Numbered from the stretch's first letter, positions 51,233 through 63,005 are shown. The stretch is 64,000 bases of DNA from Rhizobium albus (GCA_030160035.1 BSNO01000001.1:1240001-1304000), one strand, 5' to 3'. Notes: generated by a model not told the origin, from the letters alone. A program made the numbers and translations.

Positions 51233-52138
51233 TCAGGCCGCGATGTCCAGTGCGGGGAGACTTGGGCGCGTTTCGATTGCATCGCGGATGATGCGTTCCA
51301 CCTCGGCGCGGCGTTCGCCGGCAAGCGGCAGCCGGGGCCCGCGGACCCGCTCGGTGGATTTGATTGCCAGCGCCTCGGCCAGCTTGATGTTCTGGACGAG
51401 ATAGGTTGAGACATCGAGGTCGAGCAGCGGGCGGAACCAGCGGTAGATCGCAAGCGCCTCTTCGCGACGACCTGCCTGCATCAATTGCCAGATGGCGACA
51501 GTTTCCTTAGGGAAGGCGACGACGAGGCCGGCCACCCAGCCCGTTGCGCCAACCGAAAGCGCCTCGAAGGCCAGATTGTCGACCCCGGTCAGCACGGCGT
51601 AGCGATCGCCCAGATGATTGATGATCTCGGTGGTGCGGCGGATATCGTCGGAGGATTCCTTGATCGCGACGAAGCGGGCATCGTCGGCGAGGTCGGCCAT
51701 CAATTGCGGAGTCACGTCAACGCGGTAGGCGACACGGTTCGAGTAGATCATCACCGGCAGATCGCCCGCAGCCGCGATGGCGCGCAGATTGGCTTCCGTC
51801 TCGCGCGCGTCGGTATGATAGATCGGGCTCGGAACGACCATCAGGCCGTCCGCCCCGGCCTCAGCTGCCTTCTTCGCCATGGCGCACGCCGCCGCTGTCG
51901 ACGCTTCCGCAACCGTCAAAAGGACGGGTCGCTTGCCGGCTGCCGCCTTGGCGGTGCGATATACCTCGATGCGCTCTTCCTGCGTCAGCATCGGGCCTTC
52001 GCCGAGCGATCCGGCGACGATCAGGCCATCGACGCCTGCGTCGATCTGCAGGTCGAAGCAGCGCTCCATCTCCGCATGATCGAGGCTGTCATCCTCCTTG
52101 AACTTCGTTGTTACCGCGGGAAGGATGCCACTCCACAT
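51233..52138 (-). CDS. DapA-family lyase/dehydratase (probable hydroxyproline pathway deaminase)
   Basis: A 301-residue class I TIM barrel of the dihydrodipicolinate synthase family. The Schiff-base lysine is in FVAIKESSDD, the tyrosine in PVMIYSNR, and SLGEGPMLTQEE replaces the usual GTTGE loop. The ATG at 52138 (MWSGILPAVTT) is the family start. In hydroxyproline catabolism this family supplies 1-pyrroline-4-hydroxy-2-carboxylate deaminase; the operon partners favour that role. Confidence 0.88.
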   Translation of the reverse strand: MWSGILPAVTTKFKEDDSLDHAEMERCFDLQIDAGVDGLIVAGSLGEGPMLTQEERIEVYRTAKAAAGKRPVLLTVAEASTAAACAMAKKAAEAGADGLMVVPSPIYHTDARETEANLRAIAAAGDLPVMIYSNRVAYRVDVTPQLMADLADDARFVAIKESSDDIRRTTEIINHLGDRYAVLTGVDNLAFEALSVGATGWVAGLVVAFPKETVAIWQLMQAGRREEALAIYRWFRPLLDLDVSTYLVQNIKLAEALAIKSTERVRGPRLPLAGERRAEVERIIRDAIETRPSLPALDIAA

Positions 52139-52469
52139 GACCAGACTCCGGTGCTTCGAGCGTTTCGGTTCCGGCAGAAAATCCCAAAGCTTGATCAGTG
52201 GCAAGAGGCCGACCCCGCAGCGCCGCCCGCGATTCCAGGCGGCTCCACACCGGTTTCAAAGCTTTCCGTTTCATGGGCGGCAAAATGACGTTCAAGACGG
52301 TGGATTGACCCGTCAAAGCGCCTTCAATCGGCGTTTTTCTCTATTGACCTCATCGACCCATTGGCGATCTTAATAGCTGATATTGCAGACGACGATCGGC
52401 GGTGGTGGGAGCCTCGATCGATCGAACGGCAGAGCCGACGGGACAAGTCGGCCAGAGGGGTACATCACA
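52139..52469. promoter_or_regulatory. Divergent promoter region, hydroxyproline operon / liv operon
   Basis: About 330 bases without a gene. A plus-strand promoter candidate is TTGACC at 52344 with TCTTAA at 52368 (18-base spacer), ahead of livH. A small CGCC/GGCG hairpin with TTTTT lies at about 52319-52340. Nothing else is recognised. Confidence 0.4.
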
Positions 52470-53393
52470 GTGGAATATTTCGTTCAGCAGTTGATCAACG
52501 GGCTGACGCTGGGGTCCATCTATGGGCTCATCGCGATCGGTTACACGATGGTCTACGGCATCATCGGCATGATCAATTTCGCCCATGGAGACATCTTCAT
52601 GGTCGGCTCGTTCATCGCCATGATCCTCATCGTCGCGCTTGGCATTACGGCCGGGGCAGGCTTCATCGTGCTCATCCTGGCGCTCATGCTCGTGCTCTTG
52701 ATGGCGATGCTCTTCACGTCGGCCTGGGGCTGGACGGTGGAGCGGATCGCCTATCGGCCGCTTCGGGGATCCTTCCGCCTCGCGCCGCTGATCACCGCGA
52801 TCGGCATGTCGATCGTGCTGCAGAACTTCGTGCAGATCGTGCAGGGCGCCCGCGTCAAGCCGCTGCCGCCGCTGGTATCCGGTGGGTATACGATCATGGA
52901 CGGCAACAACTTCGACGTTCAGATTTCCAACATCCAGATCCTGATCCTGGTGACGACGGTCGTGCTGATGGGTGTCTTCACCTACATCATCAACAAGACT
53001 GCGCTCGGCCGCTCGCTGCGCGCCTGCGAGCAGGATCGCAAGATGGCCTCGCTCGTCGGCATCAATGTCGACCGCACGATCTCGCTGACCTTCGTGCTCG
53101 GCGCCGCGCTCGCAGCCGTCGCCGGTTTCATGTATCTGCTCTATTACGGCGTGATCGATTTCTACATCGGCTTCATCGCGGGGGTTAAGGCGTTCACCGC
53201 GGCCGTTCTCGGCGGCATCGGCTCTTTGCCGGGTGCGATGCTCGGCGGCATTCTGATCGGGCTCATCGAGACCTTCTGGTCCGGCTATTTCTCCGTGGAA
53301 TACAAGGACGTGGCTGCCTTCTTCATTCTGGCCGCCGTGTTGATCTTCATGCCGTCGGGCCTGCTCGGCAAACCCGAAGTCGAGAAGGTCTGA
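52470..53393 (+). CDS. livH: Branched-chain amino acid ABC transporter permease LivH
   Basis: A 307-residue permease from a GTG at 52470. YFVQQLINGLTLGSIYGLIAIGYTMVYGI begins the LivH family (read as two parts), with INFAHGDIFM, GRSLRACEQDRKMASLVGIN and the EAA-like coupling region. About eight helices. First gene of livHMGF; two bases separate it from livM. It may carry hydroxyproline or other amino acids given the neighbours. Confidence 0.93.
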   Translation: MEYFVQQLINGLTLGSIYGLIAIGYTMVYGIIGMINFAHGDIFMVGSFIAMILIVALGITAGAGFIVLILALMLVLLMAMLFTSAWGWTVERIAYRPLRGSFRLAPLITAIGMSIVLQNFVQIVQGARVKPLPPLVSGGYTIMDGNNFDVQISNIQILILVTTVVLMGVFTYIINKTALGRSLRACEQDRKMASLVGINVDRTISLTFVLGAALAAVAGFMYLLYYGVIDFYIGFIAGVKAFTAAVLGGIGSLPGAMLGGILIGLIETFWSGYFSVEYKDVAAFFILAAVLIFMPSGLLGKPEVEKV

Positions 53394-53394
53394 T

Positions 53395-54729
53395 ATGGCT
53401 GCCTTGAACGCGGCTCCTGCCGCCGAAGAAAACATTGTGGTGGCTTCCCTGAAGGACGCCATCCTCGCCGGGGTTCTCGCCCTAATCCTGTTCTCCATCA
53501 TCGTCGGTCTGCGCACCGACGCCGGTGCCGGCGGTCTGCAGATCACGACCGAGTGGGATCGCGTGCTCTGGATGGCAGCTGTTACTGCCGTCGGCCGGTT
53601 CTTGCTCAACATCTTCTTCTGGAAACGTGCCGGCGGCCCCAAGGGCCTCTCCGACGTGCTGCCGGATTTCAACAGGGCCGGCCATGTCTCGCGGTTCCTG
53701 GGGCCGCTGATGCTCGGCATTGCCGTCACGTTGCCCTTCATCGTCATGGTGCTGGTCCCGGGCCAGAGCCGCTACTATGTCGACCTCGGCGTGCTGGTGC
53801 TCACCTATGTGATGCTCGGCTGGGGTCTCAACATCGTCGTCGGTCTCGCCGGCCTGCTCGATCTCGGCTACGTCGCGTTCTATGCGGTCGGCGCCTATTC
53901 CTACGCACTGCTTTCCCAGTATTTCGATCTCGGCTTCTGGGTGTGCCTTCCGCTTGCGGGCATCCTCGCGGCATTTTGGGGCATCATTCTCGGCTTTCCG
54001 GTACTGCGGCTTCGCGGCGATTATCTCGCGATCGTGACGCTGGCATTCGGTGAAATCATTCGCATCGTGCTGTTGAACTGGTTCGAGCTGACCAACGGGC
54101 CAAACGGCATCACGCAGATTCCACGTCCAACCTTCTTCGGCTTGGACTTCACGCGGGATGAGGGTGGCTTTGCGGACTTTTTCGGCCTCGAATACGCCGC
54201 GATACACCGCATCATCTTCCTCTATTATATCATCCTGGCGCTCGCGCTTATCACCAACTGGGTCACGCTCCGGCTGCGCAAGCTGCCGATCGGCCGTGCC
54301 TGGGAGGCCTTGCGTGAGGACGAGATCGCCTGCCGCTCGCTCGGCATCAATACAACCAACACCAAGCTTTCCGCCTTTGCGATCGGTGCGATGTTCGGCG
54401 GGTTCGCCGGCGCATTCTTCGCCACGCGCCAGGGCTTCATCTCGCCGGAAAGCTTCACCTTCCTGGAATCGGCGATCATCCTCGCCATCGTGGTTCTCGG
54501 CGGTCTCGGCAGCCAGATGGGCGTCGTCTTCGCCTCGCTGGTTATGATCGGCGGCTTCGAGATGTTCCGAAACCTCGAGGAATTCCGCGTCCTCGTCTTC
54601 GGACTGCTGATGGTGCTGATCATGATCTGGAAGCCGCGTGGCCTGGTGTCGACGCGCAACCCCACGGTCTTCCTGAAGGAACGAAAAGCGGTCTCTGCCG
54701 ATCTTGTGAGCCAGGGGGAGGGGCACTGA
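53395..54729 (+). CDS. livM: Branched-chain amino acid ABC transporter permease LivM
   Basis: A 444-residue permease, longer than usual owing to an N-terminal extension with extra helices. LGWGLNIVVGLAGLLDLGYVAFYAVGAYSYALLS (two parts) and GRAWEALREDEIACRSLGIN are LivM signatures. It is followed after one base by livG. Confidence 0.93.
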   Translation: MAALNAAPAAEENIVVASLKDAILAGVLALILFSIIVGLRTDAGAGGLQITTEWDRVLWMAAVTAVGRFLLNIFFWKRAGGPKGLSDVLPDFNRAGHVSRFLGPLMLGIAVTLPFIVMVLVPGQSRYYVDLGVLVLTYVMLGWGLNIVVGLAGLLDLGYVAFYAVGAYSYALLSQYFDLGFWVCLPLAGILAAFWGIILGFPVLRLRGDYLAIVTLAFGEIIRIVLLNWFELTNGPNGITQIPRPTFFGLDFTRDEGGFADFFGLEYAAIHRIIFLYYIILALALITNWVTLRLRKLPIGRAWEALREDEIACRSLGINTTNTKLSAFAIGAMFGGFAGAFFATRQGFISPESFTFLESAIILAIVVLGGLGSQMGVVFASLVMIGGFEMFRNLEEFRVLVFGLLMVLIMIWKPRGLVSTRNPTVFLKERKAVSADLVSQGEGH

Positions 54730-54730
54730 C

Positions 54731-55800
54731 ATGAGCCTGCAACCCGTATCTCCCACGCCTGCATCGGCAGGCGCTCCCCGGCAGACACTGCGCAATTGGG
54801 AAACCGATGTCGTCGTGCGCGTCGAACATCTGACCATGCGTTTCGGCGGACTGGTCGCTGTCGACAATCTGTCCTTCGACGTCGGGCGCGGTGACATCAC
54901 GTCGCTCATCGGCCCAAATGGTGCCGGCAAGACGACCGTGTTCAACTGCCTGACCGGTTTCTATAAGCCGACCGAAGGCCGGATGATCATGGCGCACACG
55001 CCGTCGGCCTTCGCCAATCTGGAGGCGCGGACGCAGGAAGGGCGGCGCTATTTCGCCGATGACGGTCTCTATCTGCTCGAGCGCATGCCCGACATGGAGA
55101 TTGCCGCCATCGGGAAGGTTGCTCGCACCTTCCAGAACATCCGTCTTTTCGGCGGCATGACGCTTCTCGAAAACCTGATGGTCGCGCAGCACAACGCGCT
55201 GATCGTGGCGTCCGGCTACACGTTCGGCGGCATTTTCGGTCTGCCGTCATACCGCAAGGGCGAGCGCGAGGCGATCGAACTGGCCAAATACTGGCTGGAG
55301 AAGACCAATCTCATCGACCGCGCCGACGATCCTGCTGCCGATCTGCCCTATGGCGATCAGCGTCGGCTTGAGATTGCTCGTGCCATGTGCACGCGGCCCA
55401 AGGTGCTGTGCCTCGATGAACCGGCGGCCGGTCTGAACCCGAAAGAGTCCAGCGAGCTCAACACACTTCTGCGCCAGATCCGCGATGACGAAGGCATTTC
55501 GGTGCTGCTCATCGAGCATGACATGAGCGTCGTGATGGAGATCTCCGACCACGTCGTCGTCCTAGATTATGGCCGCAAGATTTCCGATGGCGCGCCGCAG
55601 GACGTGCGTTCCGACCCGAAGGTCATCGCCGCCTATCTCGGCGTCGACGACGAAGAGGTCGACGCCGTGGAAGCCGAGGTCGGGCAGGAAACGGCCGAGC
55701 GCGGTGGGGGTCATGTTCGGGTGGTTGATGCAGAAGCGGCGCAGACGCTGAAGGAGATATCGTCCCGCGGCGTCGCCAAGGATCCAAAGGGAGACGGCCG

Positions 55801-55804
<4 letters not shown>
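54731..55804 (+). CDS. livG: Branched-chain amino acid ABC transporter ATP-binding protein LivG
   Basis: A 357-residue ATPase, about 100 longer than E. coli LivG. Walker A GPNGAGKTT, Walker B VLCLDEPAAGLNP, switch LIEHDM are present. An insertion of roughly 35 residues (TPSAFANLEARTQEGRRYF onward) precedes the conserved RTFQNIRLF, and a 60-residue acidic/polar tail follows the ATPase. Signature loop reads LPYGDQRRLEIAR, as usual for LivG. It overlaps livF by four bases. Confidence 0.93.
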
Positions 55805-56561
<757 letters not shown>

Positions 56562-56565
<4 letters not shown>

Positions 56566-56912
56566 TGGACGTGCTCTGGGACAATTCGCTCGTCGCCTTC
56601 ATCGTCGTCACGCTGTTTCTGGGCGGTGGTGCCGCCTGGATGACCGGGCGGGCCATGGCCAAGACCTGGCAGCCCATCTGGCTGCTCGTCTTCTATTGCT
56701 TCCTCGTGTCGCTCGCGGTCCGCTTCCTAAACTTCGCGCTCTACGACGGCGAGTTGCTGACGCTCTACTATTTCCTCATCCATTTCGCGATCATCGTCAT
56801 GATCGGCCTTCTCGGGCACCGCTATTTTCGGGCCCGGCAGATGGTGCGCCAATACACGTGGATCAACGAGCAGGCGGGTCCACTCGCCTGGAAGGTGAAG
56901 CAGGGATCGTGA
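56562..56912 (+). CDS. DUF6867-type small membrane protein of liv operon
   Basis: A 116-residue protein with three hydrophobic segments (LVAFIVVTLFLGGGAAW, WLLVFYCFLVSLAVRF, FLIHFAIIVMIGLLG) and a basic, aromatic C-terminus (WINEQAGPLAWK). It matches a family found between livF and livK in alphaproteobacteria. Its function is unknown. The ATGATGG start overlaps the livF stop. Confidence 0.85.
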
Positions 56913-57051
56913 TCGAAATTTTCGGAAGCTTTCCCGATTGCCTTTGCCGGCAAAGGGGATAGCATCCGAAATAAGCCGGGACTGCAGACAAGTTCCGGGC
57001 GCGGATCTGGGGCATGTGCTCCGCCGCAAAACACCAGAGGGAGACTAACGA

Positions 57052-58170
57052 ATGAAAAAACTTCTGATGACTGGCGTGGCCGCATCCGCGCTCGTTGCAA
57101 CCGCCGGTATCGCGTCGGCCGATATCGTCATCGCGACCGCGGGCCCGATGACCGGGCAGTATGCGTCGTTCGGCGCACAGATGCAGGCTGGTGCCGAAAT
57201 GGCCGTGGCCGACATCAACGCCGCTGGCGGCGTTCTCGGCGAACAGCTCGTGCTTGAAGTCGGTGATGATGCCTGCGATGCCCGTCAGGCCGTTTCGGTC
57301 GCCAACCAGCTCGTCGGCGAAGGCGCGGTCTTTGTGGCCGGCCATTTCTGCTCGGGCTCGTCGATCCCGGCCAGCGCCGTTTATGACGAGGAAGGCGTGA
57401 TCCAGATTTCGCCGGCGTCCACCAACCCGGCCTTCACGGATGAGCGTCCCGGCCCCGGCATCTTCCGTACCTGCGGCCGTGATGACCAGCAGGGCGAAAT
57501 CGCTGGCCAGTTCCTGATGGACAACTTCCCGGATGCCAAGGTCGCGTTCATTCACGACAACACCGCATACGGCAAGGGTCTCGCAGACCAGACGATGGCA
57601 TTCTACGAGCAGGCAGGCGGGGAGCCGGCTCTCTATCAGGCTTACACCGCCGGTGAGCAGGACTACACTGCGCTCGTCACGCGCCTGAAGAACGAAGGCA
57701 TCAACGTGCTTTACGTTGGCGGCTACCACACCGAAGCCGGCCTGATGAAGCGTCAGATGGCGGATCAGGGCATGGATACGGTGCTCGTATCCGGCGACGC
57801 GCTCGTCACCGACGAATATTGGTCGATCACGGGCGATGCCGGCGAAGGCACGCTCATGACCTTCTCCCCGGATCCGCGCCTCAACGAAGAAGCGGCCCCG
57901 GTCGTCGCGAAGTTCGAAGAAGCCGGCATCAACCCGGAAGGCTACACGCTCTACACCTACGCTGCGATCCAGGCCTGGGCCGCTGCCGTTGAAGAAGCCG
58001 GCTCGACCGATTTCGACGGTGTGGTCGAAGCCCTGAACGCAGGCACCTTCCAGACCGTTCTCGGCGAACTCGACTTCGACGACAAGGGCGACGTCACGCT
58101 GCCCGGCTACGTCATGTATGAGTGGACCGGCGGCGAGTACGGCTACTACGAAGAAGCTGCTGCTCAGTAA
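57052..58170 (+). CDS. livK: Branched-chain amino acid ABC transporter substrate-binding protein LivK
   Basis: A 372-residue periplasmic binding protein with signal peptide ending IASAD. IATAGPMTGQYASFG, then HFCSGSSIPASAVY (ligand serine/threonine loop), and PGIFRTCGRDDQQG are LivJ/LivK signatures. GGGAG precedes the ATG at 57052. Set 140 bases behind the membrane-protein gene, it may have its own promoter. A strong terminator follows. Confidence 0.94.
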   Translation: MKKLLMTGVAASALVATAGIASADIVIATAGPMTGQYASFGAQMQAGAEMAVADINAAGGVLGEQLVLEVGDDACDARQAVSVANQLVGEGAVFVAGHFCSGSSIPASAVYDEEGVIQISPASTNPAFTDERPGPGIFRTCGRDDQQGEIAGQFLMDNFPDAKVAFIHDNTAYGKGLADQTMAFYEQAGGEPALYQAYTAGEQDYTALVTRLKNEGINVLYVGGYHTEAGLMKRQMADQGMDTVLVSGDALVTDEYWSITGDAGEGTLMTFSPDPRLNEEAAPVVAKFEEAGINPEGYTLYTYAAIQAWAAAVEEAGSTDFDGVVEALNAGTFQTVLGELDFDDKGDVTLPGYVMYEWTGGEYGYYEEAAAQ

Positions 58171-58224
58171 GCACGCGATCGGTGCGATGGGCCGGCTTAT
58201 GCCTGGTCCATCGCCTATCAAACA

Positions 58225-58258
58225 AAAAGCCCGCTGCGAACGATCGCAGCGGGCTTTT
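58225..58258 (+). terminator. Strong bidirectional-looking terminator after livK
   Basis: A perfect 15-bp stem (58225-58239 with 58244-58258) and ACGA loop. The right arm ends in TTTT on the plus strand, and the left arm gives AAAA, so it may stop livK transcripts and also the converging DUF3563 transcript. Confidence 0.9.
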
Positions 58259-58282
58259 GACTGTCAGAGCATCATGCTCGTC

Positions 58283-58435
58283 TTAAAGGCGGTTGCGGAA
58301 CCGGCCGCTGTCGATCTCACGCATGCGCATTTCCAAGTCGACGATCGAGGTCGAGCCATTGAGATAGGCCGATTCCCGCTCGCGCCAAGGATCATCGCTG
58401 ATGAGCTTAATGAAACGGCGTGTCATGTTCTTCAT
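58283..58435 (-). CDS. DUF3563 family microprotein
   Basis: A 50-residue protein: MKNMTRRFIKLISDDP, then REREAYLNGSTSIVDLEMRMREID pattern (with SAY in place of EAY), ending GRFRNRL. The conserved AYLNGSTSIVDLE and RMREID segments are those of the DUF3563 family found in many proteobacteria. AAGGAAG precedes the ATG at 58435. Basic N-terminal helix then acidic part; function unknown. The gene converges on livK and shares its terminator. Confidence 0.8.
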   Translation of the reverse strand: MKNMTRRFIKLISDDPWRERESAYLNGSTSIVDLEMRMREIDSGRFRNRL

Positions 58436-58629
58436 GGTTTTCTTCCTTCTTCTTGTTGTTGGCCATGAGATAGTCTTTCATGCTGCAATGCACAACCGAC
58501 ATTGCGGCATGTGAGCCATGCGGCGTCTGCAAATGGCAGTGCGACACAAGCATCACCACAATTCAGCCGCAAGCATTGAGCAATAAAGGCCTTCCCGCGC
58601 CGTTGGCGTGTCCATCGACGAGCCTTCAT

Positions 58630-59109
58630 ATGCGTCTTGCCGCACGAGTGTTGATCATCCTTCTTTGTGGCAGCGCACTGACCGCCTGCGCGACGAGCGG
58701 GCAGGAGACTGCTGGCCGGCAGACCACGAAACAGACCGCCGCGGTCGCCCCGCAATCGGATCTCGATCGGCTGATTGCCTCCCACGCTTCAGCATATGGC
58801 GTGCCGGAATCACTCATTCGGCGCGTCGTGGCCCGCGAGAGCAATTACAATCCGGCGGCGCGCAACGGGCCCAATCTCGGTCTCATGCAGATCCGGCACG
58901 ACACGGCCCGCACCATGGGCTATCGCGGCGAACCCGCAGGCCTGCTCGATGCCGACACGAATCTTCGCTATGCGGTGAAGTACCTTCGCGGCGCCTATAT
59001 CGTTGCCGACCGCAATGAAGATCGCGCGATTGCCCTCTACCAGCGCGGCTACTATTACGACGCCAAGCGCCGTGGGCTTCTCGTGGAGACGGGGCTGCGC
59101 GCTTCGTGA
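58630..59109 (+). CDS. Small lytic transglycosylase lipoprotein (SLT domain)
   Basis: A 159-residue protein. The ATG at 58630 starts a lipoprotein signal with lipobox LTAC. The SLT core VVARESNYNPAARNGPNLGLMQI shows the catalytic glutamate in RES, followed by YAVKYLRGAY and YQRGYY. Much shorter than the enzyme at 7105, it is a minimal outer-membrane-anchored muramidase. Confidence 0.9.
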   Translation: MRLAARVLIILLCGSALTACATSGQETAGRQTTKQTAAVAPQSDLDRLIASHASAYGVPESLIRRVVARESNYNPAARNGPNLGLMQIRHDTARTMGYRGEPAGLLDADTNLRYAVKYLRGAYIVADRNEDRAIALYQRGYYYDAKRRGLLVETGLRAS

Positions 59110-59161
59110 TCGCGGCGGTTCCTGGTCGAGGCATGGACTTGCCGTCTCCCTCCCATATGTG

Positions 59162-60265
59162 ATGCCCATGACCATGAAAAACACTGCACGTTCGAACGCC
59201 CTTCGCGGCGTCGTCCTTTTCTCCTGCCTTTCCGTCTCGGTGCTGGCGCATGCCCAGGATGCCGGGCCCGAGCCGTCGGCCGATGTGGAAGCCGTTGCAC
59301 CCGCCGCCATTGTGTCGCTTGTCGAAGCGCGTGAAGCCGCTATCCAGGCGGCGGATGAGCTGGAAGGTCTTCACACGTTGATCGTCGCCCGCGATGGCGA
59401 GGTATGGATTGAAGAAGGCTTCGAGGGGCGCTCGGTTTCCACACCGACCAACATCAAGTCGGCTTCCAAATCGATCGTGTCCGCGATGGTTGGCATAGCG
59501 ATCGACAAGGGCCTGCTCGAAGGCGTCGATCAGCCCATCGCGCCGCTGCTCGAGGACAAGATTCCCGCCGATGCCGATCCGCGCATCAACGAGATCACGA
59601 TTGGCCATCTCCTGTCGATGCAGGCCGGTCTCGGCCGCACATCCGGCGAAAACTATGGCCGCTGGATTGCGAGCTCCGACTGGGTCCGTGCCGCATTGGC
59701 GGAGCCCTTCGCCGATGATCCCGGCGGGCGGATGCTCTATTCCACGGGCAGTACCCATCTTCTCTCCGCCATCCTGATGCGCGTCGGCGAGGCTGACACA
59801 ATGGAACTTGCCAATGAATGGCTCGGCATGGACGGCGCCTTCCGCGTGACCGACTGGGAGCGCGATCCGCAGGGCATTCCGCTCGGGGGCAACCAGATGG
59901 CGGTATCGCCCCGTTCGCTTCTGGCGTTCGGCGAGATGTACCGCAATGGCGGTATCGGGCCCGACGGTGAGCGCGTCGTGTCGCAGCAGTGGATCGACCA
60001 GTCGTGGGAGCGCCGCACCAGCTCCGTCTTCTCGGGCGAGGCCTATGGCTACAGCTGGTTCCTGAGGGACATGGCGGGCGTCGATTGTTTCTACGCCTGG
60101 GGCTATGGCGGCCAGATGCTCTACATTTTGCCGGAGCTCGAGATGACGGTCGTCGTCACGTCGGCGGAAAACAGGCCGTCTGCACGCTCCGGCTATCGCG
60201 ACGACCTGCATGCGCTGGTGGAGGACCGGCTCGTGCGTCCGGTGCTGGAAGCCAGTGGAAGTTAA
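59162..60265 (+). CDS. Serine hydrolase, beta-lactamase (class C) family
   Basis: A 367-residue exported enzyme; three close ATG codons (59162, 59168, 59174) are possible starts, and none has a strong ribosome site. A signal peptide ends near AHAQ. Nucleophile motif SASKS (SxxK) and a YST segment (in LYSTGSTHL, where class C enzymes have YxN) are visible, and GYGGQM near the C-terminus corresponds to the KTG/HxG box. Such proteins are mostly esterases or D-amino peptidases, not antibiotic resistance enzymes. Confidence 0.88.
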   Translation: MPMTMKNTARSNALRGVVLFSCLSVSVLAHAQDAGPEPSADVEAVAPAAIVSLVEAREAAIQAADELEGLHTLIVARDGEVWIEEGFEGRSVSTPTNIKSASKSIVSAMVGIAIDKGLLEGVDQPIAPLLEDKIPADADPRINEITIGHLLSMQAGLGRTSGENYGRWIASSDWVRAALAEPFADDPGGRMLYSTGSTHLLSAILMRVGEADTMELANEWLGMDGAFRVTDWERDPQGIPLGGNQMAVSPRSLLAFGEMYRNGGIGPDGERVVSQQWIDQSWERRTSSVFSGEAYGYSWFLRDMAGVDCFYAWGYGGQMLYILPELEMTVVVTSAENRPSARSGYRDDLHALVEDRLVRPVLEASGS

Positions 60266-60391
60266 CCAGTCTTAACGGTTGCAACCTTTAGCCGTGTTGC
60301 ATTGCACAGTCAGTTGAAGCACCTTGCCTTTGTGGGGCGGGCGGCGGAGTCGCATGACCCCCGGGGGCCGACATTTTGCCGAGGGAACGCG

Positions 60392-60652
60392 ATGACGACT
60401 GACACCCTGAAGACTGAAATCATCCGTCACATTGCTGAATACAGCGACGCCAATGCCGACGACATCACGGGGTCGTCGATGGTGGACGATCTCGGTATCC
60501 ACTCGCTGGAGTTGGCCGAACTCGTCATGGAACTGGAAGAAAAATACGACATCGAGATCGAGACCGACAGCGTGGAGTCCTGGAACTCGCTGAAGACGGT
60601 GGATGATATCGTGGCGGCCGTGCGCGCCATGCTGACCGCCAAGGCGGTATAA
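60392..60652 (+). CDS. Stand-alone acyl carrier protein
   Basis: An 86-residue acidic four-helix carrier protein. The phosphopantetheine serine is in LGIHSLELAEL; the DSL of housekeeping AcpP is HSL here. The ATG at 60392 has GAGGGAA upstream. No fatty acid synthase gene is nearby, so it is a specialised carrier (AcpXL- or nodulation-type roles are possible, unproven). A terminator follows. Confidence 0.87.
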   Translation: MTTDTLKTEIIRHIAEYSDANADDITGSSMVDDLGIHSLELAELVMELEEKYDIEIETDSVESWNSLKTVDDIVAAVRAMLTAKAV

Positions 60653-60683
60653 TCACGCGGCCATCACTGTCGTGAGTGAAGCA

Positions 60684-60715
60684 GCGGGCGCCCTCGGGGC
60701 GCCCGCATCTTTTTG
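60684..60715 (+). terminator. Rho-independent terminator of the acyl carrier protein gene
   Basis: A perfect 10-bp GC stem (60684-60693 with 60697-60706), three-base loop, followed by ATCTTTTTG on the plus strand. It lies between converging acyl carrier protein and groEL genes. Confidence 0.9.
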
Positions 60716-60721
60716 TTCTCC

Positions 60722-62362
<1,641 letters not shown>

Positions 62363-62399
62363 TCAAAAACAGCCTTGATCGTTTGGATCCGCAGGTCTC

Positions 62400-62714
62400 T
62401 CAGGCGGCCTTTCGGGCAGCTTCTTCAGCCACCAGCACGCCCATGATGTCGGCTTCCTTCATGATCAGAAGGTCTTCGCCACCAACCTTGATCTCGGTGC
62501 CGGACCATTTGCCGAAGAGAACGCGGTCGCCGACCTTCACGTCGAGCGGCTGGATCTGGCCGTTGTCGGCGCGTGCGCCCGGCCCGACCGCCAGCACTTC
62601 GCCCTCCTGGGGCTTTTCCTTGGCCGTATCGGGAATGATGATGCCGCCGGATGTGCGCTCATCGGCTTCGATGCGGCGGACAACGATCCGGTCATGGAGT
62701 GGACGGAACTTCAT
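62400..62714 (-). CDS. groS: Co-chaperonin GroES (10 kDa subunit)
   Basis: A 104-residue protein. [24 protein letters not shown] is the GroES start (with mobile-loop residues), then GEVLAVGPG and [15 protein letters not shown] at 62714 has GGAGGA upstream. First gene of the groESL operon, with a degenerate CIRCE operator 150 bases upstream. Confidence 0.97.
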   Translation of the reverse strand: MKFRPLHDRIVVRRIEADERTSGGIIIPDTAKEKPQEGEVLAVGPGARADNGQIQPLDVKVGDRVLFGKWSGTEIKVGGEDLLIMKEADIMGVLVAEEAARKAA

Positions 62715-62866
62715 CGTGTTTTCCTCCTGGGACAAACATGCAGGTTCAAGCTCCTCCGTCGGGACGCCGGGTCGGCAGTCCCGCCGTGGCACGGCCCTTC
62801 AAGGCGCCGCGCGGCAGGCGATTTGGTGGCGTGCCAAACCCTCTTCAAGAGGGGCACGCAAAAAAA

Positions 62867-62893
62867 TCAGCACTCGCTTTCACGTGCTGCTAA
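62867..62893 (-). promoter_or_regulatory. CIRCE-like heat-shock operator upstream of groES
   Basis: TCAGCACTC at 62867, nine bases, then TGCTGCTAA ending at 62893. CIRCE is TTAGCACTC-N9-GAGTGCTAA; the left arm differs at one position and the right at three. Spacing is exact. HrcA repression is the expected role, though the poor right arm may weaken it. Confidence 0.6.
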
Positions 62894-63005
62894 CACGCTG
62901 AATTGATGATGTTTTCGGCATTCCTTGCCGAAATTTCCATCTGGACGGGAAGCGCGAAGCAGAGCACACTTTTGCAATCGGATGACAGCCATGATGAGGA
63001 CAAGC

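Noticed and set aside
53482-54945. About 490-codon minus-strand frame over livM/livG
   Set aside because: Same reason: shadow of strongly supported transporter genes.
59162-60265. AmpC-type beta-lactamase
   Set aside because: The YxN motif is replaced by YST and the KTG box is not canonical; more like an esterase or peptidase of the family.
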